64,000 nucleotides of DNA from NCBI GenBank assembly GCA_014904985.1, contig MU128966.1, positions 161,094-225,093 on the forward strand, read 5' to 3'. Both the position numbers and the translations under genes were made by a program. This document shows positions 46,130-58,797 of the stretch, one piece after another. Source of the DNA: Hydnum rufescens UP504. Lineage: Eukaryota; Basidiomycota; Agaricomycetes; Cantharellales; Hydnaceae. Positions within the stretch are counted from its first letter, which is position 1. Each line of letters opens with the position of its first letter. A model generated the notes under the pieces. That model saw only the letters and a program-made list of their open reading frames with translations. It was not told the DNA's origin and did not search any database.

Positions 46130-47098
46130 ATCCCCTCAAAAATCCCAAGAAATATCAAGCCACTAACCATCGTTTCATCCCCCACAAATGCAGACATAGT
46201 ACCTGAAAGCAAACACCGAAACGTTACATGCACATCGTACCCTCCACGCCGATCATCGCCAACCTCGATAGAAACTGTTTTGAAAAACGAAAAACTGAGG
46301 CCTTGGGGCGTTGGGGCGTCGAGTGAAGAGCCGTAATGGGGGAAATGTGACCCAAGATATCAGAAAACGCAAATGCCCGGTTTCAAATGTCTAGCACAAT
46401 GGAAGGAATCGAATATTCCAAAATACATCAGTTTTCCTTGGGTTACACCCCCTCTCTCCATACCCGGCATCCATCAAATTTCGCAGCCAGGGCGGCAAAA
46501 GTCAATGTTCAATAGGGCCCGGGACCTGGGGTCCAGACGAAGTCTGGCAGCCTCTGATACCCACAGATCACATGCGCCAGAACTAACATTGAAATTGAAT
46601 AGCCCGGCATCTCCTAGCCGACTCAAATCTCAAATTGTGGCATGGGAAAAGGCGGGTAACCTTTCTAATCAGGGTTTCAAATATCAAACACCATCTGTTC
46701 GACAACGAGAGTCGGCAGGGCCGCCCGCATAAGGGGCATAAACGTAAAACAACATGCATTACCAAAGAATGACAAATAAGTTCAAAACAGAAGGCAAGGA
46801 AGATTAAGGGGCGGATGAAGGGCACTATGCTGAAGCGTTGGTTCCTGCGACAATGAGGACGGGGATGAAAAAAAATGGAAGCGAGGGGATGAACGACGGA
46901 GGAGGGGGGGGGGACAAGGAGAACATGTATGAGAAGAGGTGATGTGAGCGAATCAGGCATTCGCGGGATCAAAGACAACGAGGCGCGCAAACAGGGGTAC
47001 ACAGACAGAGAGATGGAGAGAAGACACAAGGTGGAGAAAAGAGGACATGCCAGTCGGAGATGAGATCCAATCGGCCAAGGAATTGGAAGAGTCAAGAG
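46130..47098. other. Intergenic, no gene seen
   Basis: The open frame at 47095-46583 (-) shows no motif and overlaps the presumed 3' region of the next gene. A poly-G run is at about 46904-46912. Confidence 0.5.
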
Positions 47099-50057
47099 TC
47101 ACTGATTCTGACGACGCCTTTTAGCCGCACCTCCGCGCTCAGCTGCAGTCTTGCGCTTCCTCGGCCCAGACGTCACTTCTGGTTCCAGCGACATGGTCTT
47201 AATCCTATTCTCCAGACCCTCGTCTTCACTCTCCGGCTCGGCCGCGCCCTCAGCCTCGACAGCAGACTCGGCCTGGACATCCGACTTGCCCTGACATCCG
47301 ACTTGCCCCTGACATCCGACTTGCCCCTGTTTGAACCTGGATCAACGTAATCCTCATCGGAGCCCTGATCGTCTTCTGATCCCTGATTGTTTTCCGATTC
47401 CGGATCTTCTTCCGATTCCCCACCCTTTTCCATCTTCCCATCCTCTTCATGCCTATCCGCATTCCCCGATTCTTCTCCATCTTCAAGAATAGTTGTGAGA
47501 TCGATCAGTTTCGGCTTCCCGCTCGATCCCTCCATTGCCAATGGGGTCTCCTCGGATTTCGGAAGCAGCGATGTCAAGTCCACCTTTGAATCGCAGACTT
47601 TGTTCAATACATCCTCCCGAAGAAGTTGTTCGAGAAATGTCTGAAACGCTGAAAGTCTCTCCTTCCCTACGTATTCTCTGAGCACACGCAATTGAATGAG
47701 ACTGCGAGCGACCTCCTTCTCTTGGCTTCCTTCTACCCCCCCCTCTTTCAAGGATGAGAACTTCGGGGGAGGCAGCGAATCGACAGGCTCCCTTCTTGGC
47801 AGGTCAAATGTCGACACAACACTTGACCCTGGAGTTCCTGACCCAGGATTGTTCAGTGGTCGAGGCTGAGAGTTAGGCGTTCGTCCTAACCCAATCATTA
47901 CATGCAATCCTCTTAACCATCCAGTTGAAAATTTTTTAAAAAAAAGGGGGGACGGGGTACCTGAAGCCTTTCTTATTATTTTCAATGCCTCTCCCTTGAG
48001 TTTCTCGCCTTGTGTGCGAGCAAGTGACTCGTCGCGCTTCAACTTCTCCACCTCGGCCTCTTTTGATTCCGCCTGAGCTCGGAGGGAGGCCGCAGACTGT
48101 TCAATCTTTTGTAGCTCCCTCTTGGCCTTCGCTGCCAATTTCCCAGTGTCGGACGCCTTTTTTGACGTCTCAAGTGACCTTTCGGCCAGTGAGATCGCCT
48201 GTCGTTCTTCCTCGACGAAAAAATGAGGCTCCTGCTCATACACAACTGTGCCACTTAGCAGATGATATTCCCCTTGGTCAAATCGATTTGCCACCAGGAT
48301 TTTCGCCAAAGCCCACCAGTAATCGTTCATCTTGACCTGGTACGAGATGGCTTCCAGCACCGTCTTGAATTTAGCCAACTGCGTCGTGAATGGGCTCCTT
48401 GTCGTCGTCCCCAACTGGTCCTTTTTGCCATCATCCTGCGACTTTGGCCACACAGCATCGAGAATAACCATCAAGTCTGAAAGATGTTTCGCGCAGAATC
48501 GAATCACCTAAATCGATACAACACCTAAGCACCCACCCCACCCGATCGCCTTTCCCACTTACATCATCCACCGAAAACGGCTCATCTTCCCAAAATCCAT
48601 TCAGAACATCATATATGTCGTCCGTAGGGTGCAGTGCTGGCGGGTCATCACACCAAATCAGTAACACCTAGGGTCAATACCAATCTCAGATATCTTCCAA
48701 CCCTTGATAGATAACAGGAAAAGAAAGACGACAGACCACTTGCAACAACCGTTTCATGTTCAGAACCCACGTCAGCAGGGGTGATGAAGGGCTCGTCAGC
48801 AGGAATTTACTCCACATCTAATCAAATCCATGTCAGAAAGAGCAAACATTTCCACCAACACAACTTCACCCATGGAATAATCGTCTCATCGTCCCCCTTG
48901 GAGTGTAGCAACGATTCATAGTCCAGGTCCCTCGTCACTAAACACCGCCATCTCGCCTTGAAATTGAGCAAGTGGGGGCAAAACTGATGCCAAAGACTCA
49001 CCCCAGAAGTCTTCATGGACAGAGCTAGGTCCTCGAAATCATCCTTTTTGTACAGCCGCGGCGGTCGACCACCAAAGATCGTGGTATTCGTAATGTTTTG
49101 CCTCAAAACCTCATCCCCGCGCGTGAGCCGGGACAAACCATGCGTAGCTTCCTGAATCACCCCGGCCCAGAGCTGATGCAAGCGATTAGGCGACGAGTGC
49201 AAACCGGCTCGATCCCCTTAACTTACCGTCGCACAATGTGCCCCTGTCCAGGTACAGGTGTGGGACCATACGAAATCCATCATCGGAATCTGCAGGAGAC
49301 GGTCGATCGCAGGCCGCAGCCGCGAATTATTCAGCGCCTTGATCACCGCCTTCTGGTTAGATGTGCCTGAAATCACGGCACGAATGTATTTTTCTGCTAC
49401 CGCAGAACCCTCTGTCACTTGAAGAGCCGATGCCGATGCCCACAATTGTCCTGGATCATTTTCGAGCATAGGCGGCGCAATATTAAAAGAATCGATGAAA
49501 ATTTTGAACAAAGTCGGCGATCGAGTTTCAAACTCTGCATAACATTACATCTATAAGTCACCGACCAAGCCTAAGGTGCGAACCTCACCCTTGGAATAGA
49601 CAATAGCAGGCCATTCTGCATCTGGTTCATCCAGAACATCGGCTGGATGGATTTGCGCACCATTCTCCCTCTCACAGCGCTGTTTGATGAGATGTTTCAT
49701 CGCCATTACGCGGTGCTGGCCACTGATCAAAAAGAACTCTCGGTCTTCGGGCGCATATGGGAGCTTCTCGGGCGTAGAGTCCAAAGCGAATTCATCTCCT
49801 TCTGCCGCGAGGATCACTAGAGGAAATGCAGCCTTGTTGATATTTCGGCCCTCATCGAAATGATTTGATGCGAGCTCCAAAACCCATGGGATAGAGATCG
49901 GCCTCTGCTGGGTGTGCGGTTTCAATCGAGAGAAGCGGACGATCATCGTCCCCACCCGGCATTGTTCTTGCCGCAGCAGTAGCTCATCAGCAGATGCAGA
50001 AGATGTGTCCAAAGACTGTCCAGAAGTGAGGTTAGGCAAACGAGCTTGGGCGACCAT
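47099..50057 (-). CDS. ParB/sulfiredoxin-like protein with coiled-coil and acidic tail (paralogue 2)
   Basis: Exon 1 (from 50057) has SIPWVLELASNHFDEG, FPLVILAAEGDEF and FFLISGQHRVMAMKH, then VLDEPDAEWPAIVYSK. An intron (GTGAGG...TATGCAG) joins YSK to EFETRSPTLF. A second intron (GTAAGT...CATCAG) leads to LWAGVIQEATHGL. Further exons hold LYKKDDFEDLALSM, ETIIPWV and a WSKFLL-type segment. The 3' exon (48507 down) is a long coiled-coil-prone region (SLAERSLETSKKASD to EKLKRDESLA) and an acidic stretch. Near 47289 one C is missing from a CCCC run within an 18-bp repeat (units GKSDV). As printed the frame ends at 47173; shifted by one it ends at 47099 with a basic PRKRK...AAKRRRQ tail, a plausible nuclear signal. 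Two decayed copies lie at 25.5 and 29.7 kb. Confidence 0.75.
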
Positions 50058-50525
50058 AGGATGTGCAGAACACGACGATGCGAAGCGGAGAGTATCGTGG
50101 TCGGAAGGAACCGAGAAACCGCGGAATCAGCCGGTCGCAAACCTCCTTTGCATCCGAGGCATCGTGATGCCGCATGTGATCTGACCTCATCAAGTTGACA
50201 AATTAAATGTAGCTCCTACGGAGGTCGGCAAGCTTTGCATCCGTGAGGTCATCGCCTCCACTCGATGGGTCTTGATGCCATTTTAGAATGAATATCTTAC
50301 TTTTGTCCTCTACGATAAGATCACACCCTAAACCGCAGTCCGCGCGGAAACATGCACCGCATCGACGACCTGTCCAAGTCAGAGCCTATGTAATCAAGCT
50401 GATCAAATGTATACGCCTGCGACGGACATCGGCTGAGAATGTAGTACATGTAATTCAATCACCATCTGGTCTCTCATCCCACTAGGCAATGTATAGCTCG
50501 TGGGATATATTAACACTCGAATCGA
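50058..50525. other. Intergenic between the ParB-like gene and helicase copy 2
   Basis: No coding region. Upstream region of the ParB-like gene and 3' side of the helicase. The stretch to about 50200 is also present in decayed copy 2 (30560-30760), so the duplicated unit included the promoter. Confidence 0.5.
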
Positions 50526-53500
50526 TTACAACTCGGGGTCACAATCTTGTTTGTACCGGCGATAGAACCATTCGATCAAGGTCACGCTAGCGTTCCACAG
50601 CCTCCCAAGCTCCGGCACTGGCTCCCTCAGCCATCGTACATACGCTTCATCGCTCTCCACAATCTCCCACACTCGAGCATATTGGGCCAAGTCCTGCCTC
50701 ATCACCGTACTATTCAGGACCATCCAGGCGATGGGTGCAACAATATTATCCCATATGCATGTCGTTTCGAGGCCATTCCTTTTGTGAAACTTGTACAAAT
50801 CCCAGATGAACCCACACTTGAAGCAAAGACCGCGCTTGGGTGGCGCACGACTGAAAAGTGTGTGCTTCTTCCACTGCCAGGGGGCGACATTCTTCCCTTT
50901 AATCTCTCGGTAGTACTCCCAAGCATGGGTATCGCAATTCGCAGTCTCGTGCCGCTCGGCCGGATCAAACTTGTGCAATGTCCAGCAAGGGAGGCATTGT
51001 TGATGCCCAATGGTCTCCAACATGTCAGCCACGGTGCCTGGCCTTGCCGCATTTGTCCGATTCGCAGCATGGATCAGTCGAGATGAGAAATCAACATGGG
51101 CTGAAGTCGGATTCAAACCATGTGGGGTCGGCGGGCTAAGTAGGAAATGGGCGGCAGTGACAAAGTTTCCCGAATCAAGCGCAGCTCGTTTCACCTGGGG
51201 CCTTTTGTAAGGCGCGTACCTGCTCGCAGTCACAGCAGTCGACCCCTTTGCAGTGGGTCCCGGATGATTAACAGCACTTGGACCAGCCAAAGCATTCGAG
51301 GACGATGGGGGCAGGGCGTTCAAGGGAGGTTTGCTGAACACCTCTTGAAATGTAGGAACGGGGCGGATATACGCCCATGTACAAGGCGGTGGTTGCGCAC
51401 CATGGTTCTGAATGCAGAATGAACAAGGGAGGGCACCCTTATCTGAGAGAGATGCGCATGTCGCGGTTTCACCATCCAAAAAGGTAGATGGGTCATGTCG
51501 AAGGCACCTTTCATTTCTCAGCATCCTTTGGAGGGCGAGGGAGCCAGAGTGAGATTCTTCATCGTTCGTGAGAGTGTTTGATTTAACCCGCCCCGAACGG
51601 TATACAACATTGAGCGTCAAGCAAAGGCAAGGCTCCCCATCCCTTCCACCACGGCCTGAGGCTTGGGCCCAGTCCAAGAGGCCTTTTGGAATGTTCGCAT
51701 GGATAACGAAGCGGATTCGAGGGAAATCGATGCCTTCTATGCACGCCTTGTTGATGCATAACACTTTATGCTTCCCTGAGCGGTACGCCTCCAAAATTTT
51801 GGACCGGTCTGAAGCTTCGACGTCTCCATGAATGCACGGGTATCGATTCTCCTCAGAGAGGGTGGAGCACCATGTCTTTGAGACAAAGACAACCAAACCG
51901 CGCTCATCATCCTTAAGCTCTTTTTCCAACTGGCGAGCGAGATTGATGGCTATCCTTCCCCCGGCCTCATTCGGCTCTACACGCCCCTCAATTTGGATAG
52001 AGGAGAGCTGGTAGAATAAGTTGAGACGGTTTGTCGGCAGCCGCAACGTTCGAAACGATCCAAGCTCCTCCACGCCCAGGCCCATCTTCTCTTCGAAGAG
52101 GAAAGGCATCGATTGCGGAGGCATCGTGCCACTCAACATGAAGACGACGGTGTGGGTCAGACCGAGGAGGAATCTCAGCGCGGTGATGTATTCGGGGCGG
52201 TATTGAGAGTCATCGAGGAGGCCATGGGCTTCATCATACATGATTGCACCGAGCCGACGAGCATTTGCGAGAGAAGAAAGGTGATTTTTGAAATGGTCGC
52301 CATTAAGATGACTTAAGCCGCAAACAATCACTTGAACATCGGGGCACACATTCCCCTTGCGTAGCGTATCGCACGAGAGGCCAGCGGCCCTCATCCTTCG
52401 CACCATGTCATGCCTGAGCGCCATAAAAGGAACAACGATGACCCCAACGACGCTCTGAGGCCAGGAACGCATAGCAAGAATAAAGGGGAGCGTCTTCCCA
52501 ATTCCGGTCGGCGCGATCCAGAAGAAATTGAAACGTCTCTCCTTTATTAAGCGGTACGTTTGGTACTGCTGCAGCACCCTGAAATCAGCCCGGCGGTCTT
52601 GCAACACTTGTCGGAGAAGATCGTGGTCTTCTTCCTCGATTGTCTCCGCCAAGTTGGGCGGGGGTTGCATGGCCATGGAAACTGACTCGCGATAGGAGAC
52701 AAGCTGATAAAGCCTGAGCATCTCTGCGTCCGCCTTGTCATCCGAGAACGAATCATCATCCACCGTAGGAGATTTTGACGCCAAATGCTGTTTGGAAGGA
52801 GGGCGGGGAGATTGAGACAGGTGGGAAAGAGATGTAGATTCGCCGGCAGAGGCGGCATCCGATGATCCAGCATTCATCGCCCCTCGGGAAGGTGGGGGGG
52901 GATTGGGCATCCAGGAATCATCCATAACCTGGGGCGATGGGGGGAAATTCAACGGTGGGGGGCGCGGTTCACCCGAGGTAGAAGGGGCGTTAGGAACGGG
53001 AGATGATATGTCCTGAATGTCTTGATTGAGTAAAAAAAAAAAAAAATAGAAAGGGATTTGAGAGAATGTCTCACCATCTGGCTCGGATAGTTTCTGATCC
53101 GGTCATTCACAATCGTCTGAATATCTTGGGGAGAGATATGATGGAATGTGGAATCGAGGGGAGATCGCCCAGCGTGGATCACCGGTGGAGCTGGGCCAGT
53201 TTCTTCATCGGTCACAATGCTAGTCGGAACATACTTGGGGTCCAGGATGTTCTTGAGACTAGATACGTGACCTCGGGCAGGAAGATGGAGAAATTTAGTT
53301 TGATAGAGCCGGGACCACATCTGGAATCGAGCCATCTTGAGCTCACAGAGTGTACCGACTTGGCCAACCTCGATCGAATAGATGGAGAGCGCAGTGCTCG
53401 TTTCCTTGCCCGACTGGGCGTCGCTAAACTCGGTTCGATCTTCGCCCTCCGGATTGATGATGCCCAAGTTGAGCAAACGAGATATGCCACATTGGGCATG

Positions 53501-56325
53501 CCTCCACTTTGAAACATTCAGCTCGCAGTTGAGGTGCTTGAGCGTCTCCTTCTTGAGACTTTGAGACATTGAGTCTGAAGTCTTGTGAATACCACCTTCC
53601 CACGTATAGAAAAGGTGATGGCGAAGGACCTCGTAGGCCCTCTGCCCCCAGAGAAACTTTGAAAACTCTTCTTCGACGGGCCGAACGTAGAGGAGATACC
53701 TCAGCAATTGGGATGCGAGGCCAATGTGGGGAAATCGTGGAATGAATTTCTCCCGCCGGGTGGAAGAGTTGGTCTGAAAGGATTAATGGGCAGATTAATG
53801 GGTGTGGGTGGGTGCAGAAAGAAAAGGGAGAAGGCTTGCCTTGTTGTAGCTCACCATCCACATCAAGCCATCGCCGAGGATGAAAACGCCTCTTCTCGAA
53901 TTCTGCCCATTGCGGAAGAGGAGACTCAATATCTCGGTCGAACGCGCAGGTGATCCGCTCCCAATGTGTAGGAGGAGGAGCAAGAGAACATTGACTCTCA
54001 TCGCCTTCCTCATGTACTCGATCGCCTTGGTCGGAATCCACTCCGGCTCTTTGGACTGCTCATACGAGAGCAAATACTCTGGGGTGAGCACCATGCTAAG
54101 AGCAGAGCGGCACTCATCGTTTAGGGCACGATCAGAATCGAGGAATGAGTATCCAGGGGTCTCATTCCGCAGGTTGTCCGTCGCATGTTCTGTCGGCAGG
54201 GGCCGTTTGGGACACATTTCGTCGAGCGCACTTTGGACCTCGTGCAACCAGGCGTCGTACATCTTTGGGATCTGCGCCATCCTGACGTATTCTCCCATCA
54301 CGGTGAAGCCCTCGTGATCTTCATCCCAGGCCATGGTGGGGAGATGCTCTTCATTCATCGCGATCGTGGTCGCGAGGCGAGTGAAAGAGCGAACAGTGTC
54401 GAAAGGCGTTGGATGTCCCTCCCGGAGACCAGACAAACAGAGTTGTTCTGCAATTCTGTTCAGAAATATAGCCCCGATCAGAATCTACACAAGGGGTGAT
54501 GAGAAAAGAGGAACATACTTGAAGCCTTGTGCAGGATCTGGCGCACTCTCCAACCGAATGTCAATCTCCTTCAGCATCCCCACACGAAAGAGAAAGAGCA
54601 AGGCGGAGACTTTGCCACAAATACTTGCACACGTTGCAAATTGGCCCCGTTGGTCCACATTGATGAGGAGAACAAATGTGGCGATGGGGCACTTGTGAGA
54701 ATGTCGAAGGCTGGATGGGTGAACAGTGAACAGCAGGTTCCAAAACAGTCGGTGAATGTACAAGGGCATATCATTTTCGTCCGCGCCAGATTCAAGCGCC
54801 TCTCCGAGCTCGATTGCGCTCCTTTTCTGCTCGTCGGTAAAGAGAATGTCGAGCCCCCATCGTGTTTCATCCTGGATGTAACGCATCGCATATGACAAAA
54901 GGCGACAGGCGAGAGTGAGGTATCTGTCTAATGTTGCATCCTGCTCCGGAAACTTGAATGGATGGTGGGAAATCTCGGGCCTGGAAGAAGAATTGTGAAT
55001 GGGATGTGTGGAGATGATGGAGATATTTACCCTTCATCCGTATTGAGGTGCCTCCTCATGAGGAGGTGAGTGTTGCTGAGCAGCATCTTGTTCTGCTCAA
55101 AGTATTTCGAGACGTGTCGCCTCAGCGCCCCGCCAAACTGCCCCAGCTCTGGAAAGGAAACAAGGAGGTTTAAGAGCTTGACGTTGCATCCTTGGATGCG
55201 ATCAACCCACTCCCAGTCCTTAAGATACTGGGGAATCGTTCGCGCATCGCTCGGAGTCAAGATGGTTTCGAGGTATTGTTGATTCGATCGAGCGGCCATG
55301 AGTGAATCCAAAATATGTTTTCTCCCCTCATCCTCGAGGTGGAGAACATCGTATAGATCATCGACCGCCCAGAACTGGATAGGCGAGTGTAGCACTTTTT
55401 GAACAAGGCACGGAACAATCTCTTCTGCCTCCCCGCCATGCTCTTTCCTATGGTGCCTCTTCACAGATTCAAGTCTCGGAGCGGCATATGGGCAACCTGG
55501 GCGGATACACTTGTGCCCGTCCAGGACCGGAATGGATGGAATCGGTCGAACGATCTCAGTTGGAGCGGCCACATCGTAAGCAACCTTGAGCTCGTCCAGA
55601 ACTTGATCAATGTCGAATGGAAATTGGCGAGACTTGGGGTGCTTATGTTTAAAATGGCCATAAACCGAGGTTCGTTGGATCCCATGCCTGCACGCCTCGC
55701 ACACGAGGATGCGGTATGTCGGATCAATGGCCAGCCCAAGGTTCCTTAGGACTGGCGGCCGTTCCATTTCACCCATGGGCGTACCCCGATAGATTTCAGC
55801 CCCCTCCATAGGCGGAGAGGGGTGAAGGTCAGGGGGCGACAAGGTGGGCAAGCTCGCCATGAGGCTGCCCATCGAGCGTTCGATCGGATTTAACGTCACA
55901 TGGATTGGGCCCAATGATGGAGATCCCCCGGGCGTGTTTGTCTCCTCATTTTCGGCATCTGGGGCGGCGTCAGGGGGTGAAAGGGGGCTGCCCATCGCTA
56001 CATCCATTATTGCAGCAGTCGAGGTAATCGCCCCCGCCTCCGCCCTTGGCTCAGGAGAGGCCACGCCCATTTCGACATCCTCCATCGCGCCCTGCCCACA
56101 CACGTTCGGGGCATGATTCGAGGCGATGTGGCCAACCATCGCTCGAGGAGCAGATGAGGAAAAGTCGCAAAAAACGCAGCTGAACACACCCTCGTGGCCT
56201 CGTGAGAGGGTGATTTTTAATTCGGGGATGTCGATTGTCATCTGATGGTGGATGCGGCGGTGTTGATCTAACTTGGCCTGGGTTTTGAATGCGCGTTTGC
56301 AGTGCTGGCAGATCCTGGGGGACAT
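50526..56325 (-). CDS. OrsD-type zinc-finger / RecQ-like helicase, copy 2
   Basis: Five exons, about 56325-55031, 54980-54519, 54484-53840, 53773-53075 and 53012-50526; the exon 2/3 border is uncertain. N-terminal fingers CQHCKRAFKTQAKLDQHRRIH and CVFCDFSSSAPRAMVGHIASNH are followed by a Pro-rich spacer and an OrsD/DUF3505-like pair (LVCEACRHGIQRTSVYGHFK and CIRPGCPYAAPRLESVKRHH). The central domain has GSPARSTEIL, SYNK and VSKWRH; the SYNK|TNSS junction uses a GC-AG intron. The helicase core has APTGIGKT, DEAH, LSGTMPP and QASGRGGRDG, then a RecQ-like Zn cluster (CLRHD...TC...PCSFC). The end is Cys-rich (CLPCW, LCFKC). Expected role: ATP-dependent DNA helicase in the nucleus, of the telomere-linked type. 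It seems intact, unlike copy 1. Confidence 0.85.
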
Positions 56326-56835
56326 GTGTTAAGTAGGTAAGGTGCGGGAAAAGTATCATAAATCACCCCATTGTGACTTTGAACGGTGAAAAATTTTTGA
56401 GGTGGTGGTAGTAATTGATCGCCGAGGTTCGTCGGATGCAAATGGGAACTGTACAGCCAATGATTTATTATATATCTCAGATCACGGGCCAGTCCGGGCT
56501 GCCGCTCGGCCCGATACCCCGCCCTTCGCTGCCCTGTTCGATTCATCCCACAGGTGTCTCATCCGATACCACCTGTCCAAAACTTGACGTCTTCAGTCAC
56601 GACCAATTTGGCCTGGCCAAGCATCCACGCCCTGCTGTTGGAAACACATTCCAAAAAGAAAAATATATAACCAAGCCCCAAATGATTACAGTTTCATTTC
56701 CTGCGAAGCTCAGACTCGACTGGCCTAGAGTTGGCAAGGTGTGTCACATGATTCATACTAACCTCGCCGTCGTACCATGAAATCACTCAGGTGCAATATG
56801 GAAAATGCCGAACTGTACAGTTTCATCACTCCAGC
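56326..56835. promoter_or_regulatory. Shared divergent promoter region
   Basis: About 510 bp separate the starts of helicase copy 2 (-) and the JmjC-like gene (+), so the two may share control elements. A TTATTATATATCTCAG stretch lies at 56466. No specific operator is recognised. Confidence 0.4.
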
Positions 56836-58158
56836 ATGGAAAAGTATCCTGAAATCGCTCAAAGTATCATTCCATGGGCAAACATGTACTTTCCAAGCAA
56901 TTCATGCGCTGCGTGTGGATCCGTCGTTCCATCCAATATGAAACACTATCGCAAACTCTATCTACATCTCCAAACATGCCCAATCTATCGGGAAAAAGAG
57001 AGGCTGCTGGGTCTAAACGAATGGGACGCCGCCTACCATGATAAGGGCTACATACCTCGGCCTGTCCTTAGGGATGGGATCCCAATTAGTAAGTGGAAGG
57101 GGGACGATGGGAATCTGGGCTCTTAACTTGTTTCTTCCCCCGCAGGGAACATGGCCATGATGGAGATAATGAAGAGACACTGGGAGAATCAACCGAATGA
57201 GAAACGGGCGGCGAAGATCTTCCACATGCTACTGATCGACCACGAAAATTGGACAATCGATCGTTTGGGCCATGGCCAAATGGAGAACATCGGCGGGTAC
57301 TTGGAAGACGAGAAGAGGATAAAACCATGGATGATATTCAAGATGGGGTTGAAATGCCCACCGTCGATCTTCGTCGAAAATACCTTGTTCGATTCGCGGA
57401 GAGGGAGGCTGGTCGGGATATCCGAGGGCGAGTCCCTGGAGGATTTCAAGCAGGGGGCGATGAATTTGGTGTACGCATCTCACCCGAAGCTAATGGAAGG
57501 GTTCGAGTACCCTTTGGGGGATGTTTCTTTGCCCAAATCTGGAGTAGGCTTTCTCGAAGTGGTGGATACATCCGGGGATATCATTCCGAGGAATACGAAG
57601 CCGATCTTTTCCCTACGATCGATTCGCCCCCAACCTTACCTGCATGCATCTGATCCTCAAGGAAGGATGGGAAAATTTGGATGGAAGGGCGGAATGCTTC
57701 CAGCAGGTTCGATTTCGATTTTAGGCTCGACGCCGAACCACTGCGGGACGAAAGTGATCCGAATCTATGGGGCGATGCTTTGGTTCCTGTGGCCATCGAT
57801 AAAAGAAAATGTCGATGTGTGGAACGAGCATTGTGGCGAAATCGTATCCCTCGAGTGGGGTTTGCGGAATCTCAAAGGGCTACAAATTACCTCGGTGGGT
57901 TCAGATGGGGCAGAATTGGAACCTGGAACAATAATATGCATCGTCGCAGCGACGGAATGCTGCTGGGCGGATGTGTACTATCTCTCGGATGATATCGGGA
58001 ACAAGGTGCTCAGCATTAGGAGGTGGAATGCGCTCTGGAGAAGGAAGTGCGAGAAGAATGGGAGGTCGTGGAAGGCGGAGGATGCTGAGTCAAAATCATT
58101 GCATGTGGAGATGGCGAACAGGTTGGGGAGGGACAAATGGTTCGACTTTGATCCATGA
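56836..58158 (+). CDS. Zinc-finger / JmjC-like pseudoenzyme (paralogue 3)
   Basis: Two exons, 56836-57088 and 57146-58158, joined in phase across a 57-nt GT-AG intron (TTA|GTAAGT...CCCGCAG|GG), about 421 residues. The finger is CAACGSVVPSNMKH...LYLHLQTC. The C-terminal half matches the two paralogues (MLWFLWPS, LRNLKGLQITSV), but the HxD place reads STP (in ILGSTPNHC) and the distal His is Trp (ECCWADV). It is thus the second member to lose the metal site. An upstream ATG at 56791 is open in the same frame; I prefer 56836 because MEKYPEIAQSIIPW matches where the paralogues begin. Confidence 0.75.
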
Positions 58159-58797
58159 CATAGGCTGTTTTAGCGCGCGCTGCAAAATGTACGGTTACCT
58201 CGCAGGCGAGGTCCCAATATTATCCAATTGCCGCGACATTTCACGCATTCTGATTGGCCCCCCTGCACGCGCCCTATTTCATAATTGGGGCAGGGGATCC
58301 AAGATATTTACCCGGGGCTGGGAACCACCCCTTTTTGGACTTTCCCCCTGCGCCATCACCCACATTCGCAACGTCTGGTTTTTTCATACCCATATGGCGC
58401 AACCGCAATTTCCACGACTTCGATGGGCGCCCTTTCCCCCCCCCAATTCCCCATTTACTCGCTCGAATCTCCACTGACCTCGATCGACGGTGGCCTGGGG
58501 GCATCGCCTCGACGACATATGCGAGGGCTGGCAGTCGTAGATTGGGCCGTGGGTTAGCGCATATGCATGGAATGATGGGTGAATCTCGGCTTTTTCGCCA
58601 GAGCGAGGCCATGGGCGCCGCTGGCGCCGACCCCCAGGCATATAACAAACACACCCATGATGTGGGGACAATGCGCTAAAGGTGCTAATAAATGCCGCGG
58701 CGGGATATATATATAATTGGGCACCCAAGTTTATAAATTTATGGGGGGCGTCTAAGCATGTGCAGTACAACAAACAAAGAGGGTGACAAATAGTAAA
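58159..58797. other. Intergenic, no gene seen
   Basis: Moderately GC-rich with a TATATATATAATT stretch at about 58707. No supported coding region. Confidence 0.5.

Noticed and set aside
46583..47095. 170-residue minus-strand open frame as a gene
   Set aside because: No motif, no start context, biased low-complexity composition, and it sits in the presumed 3' region of the ParB-like gene.
52547..52873. Overlapping alternative frames within helicase copy 2
   Set aside because: They lie inside the continuous helicase exon and have no features of their own.
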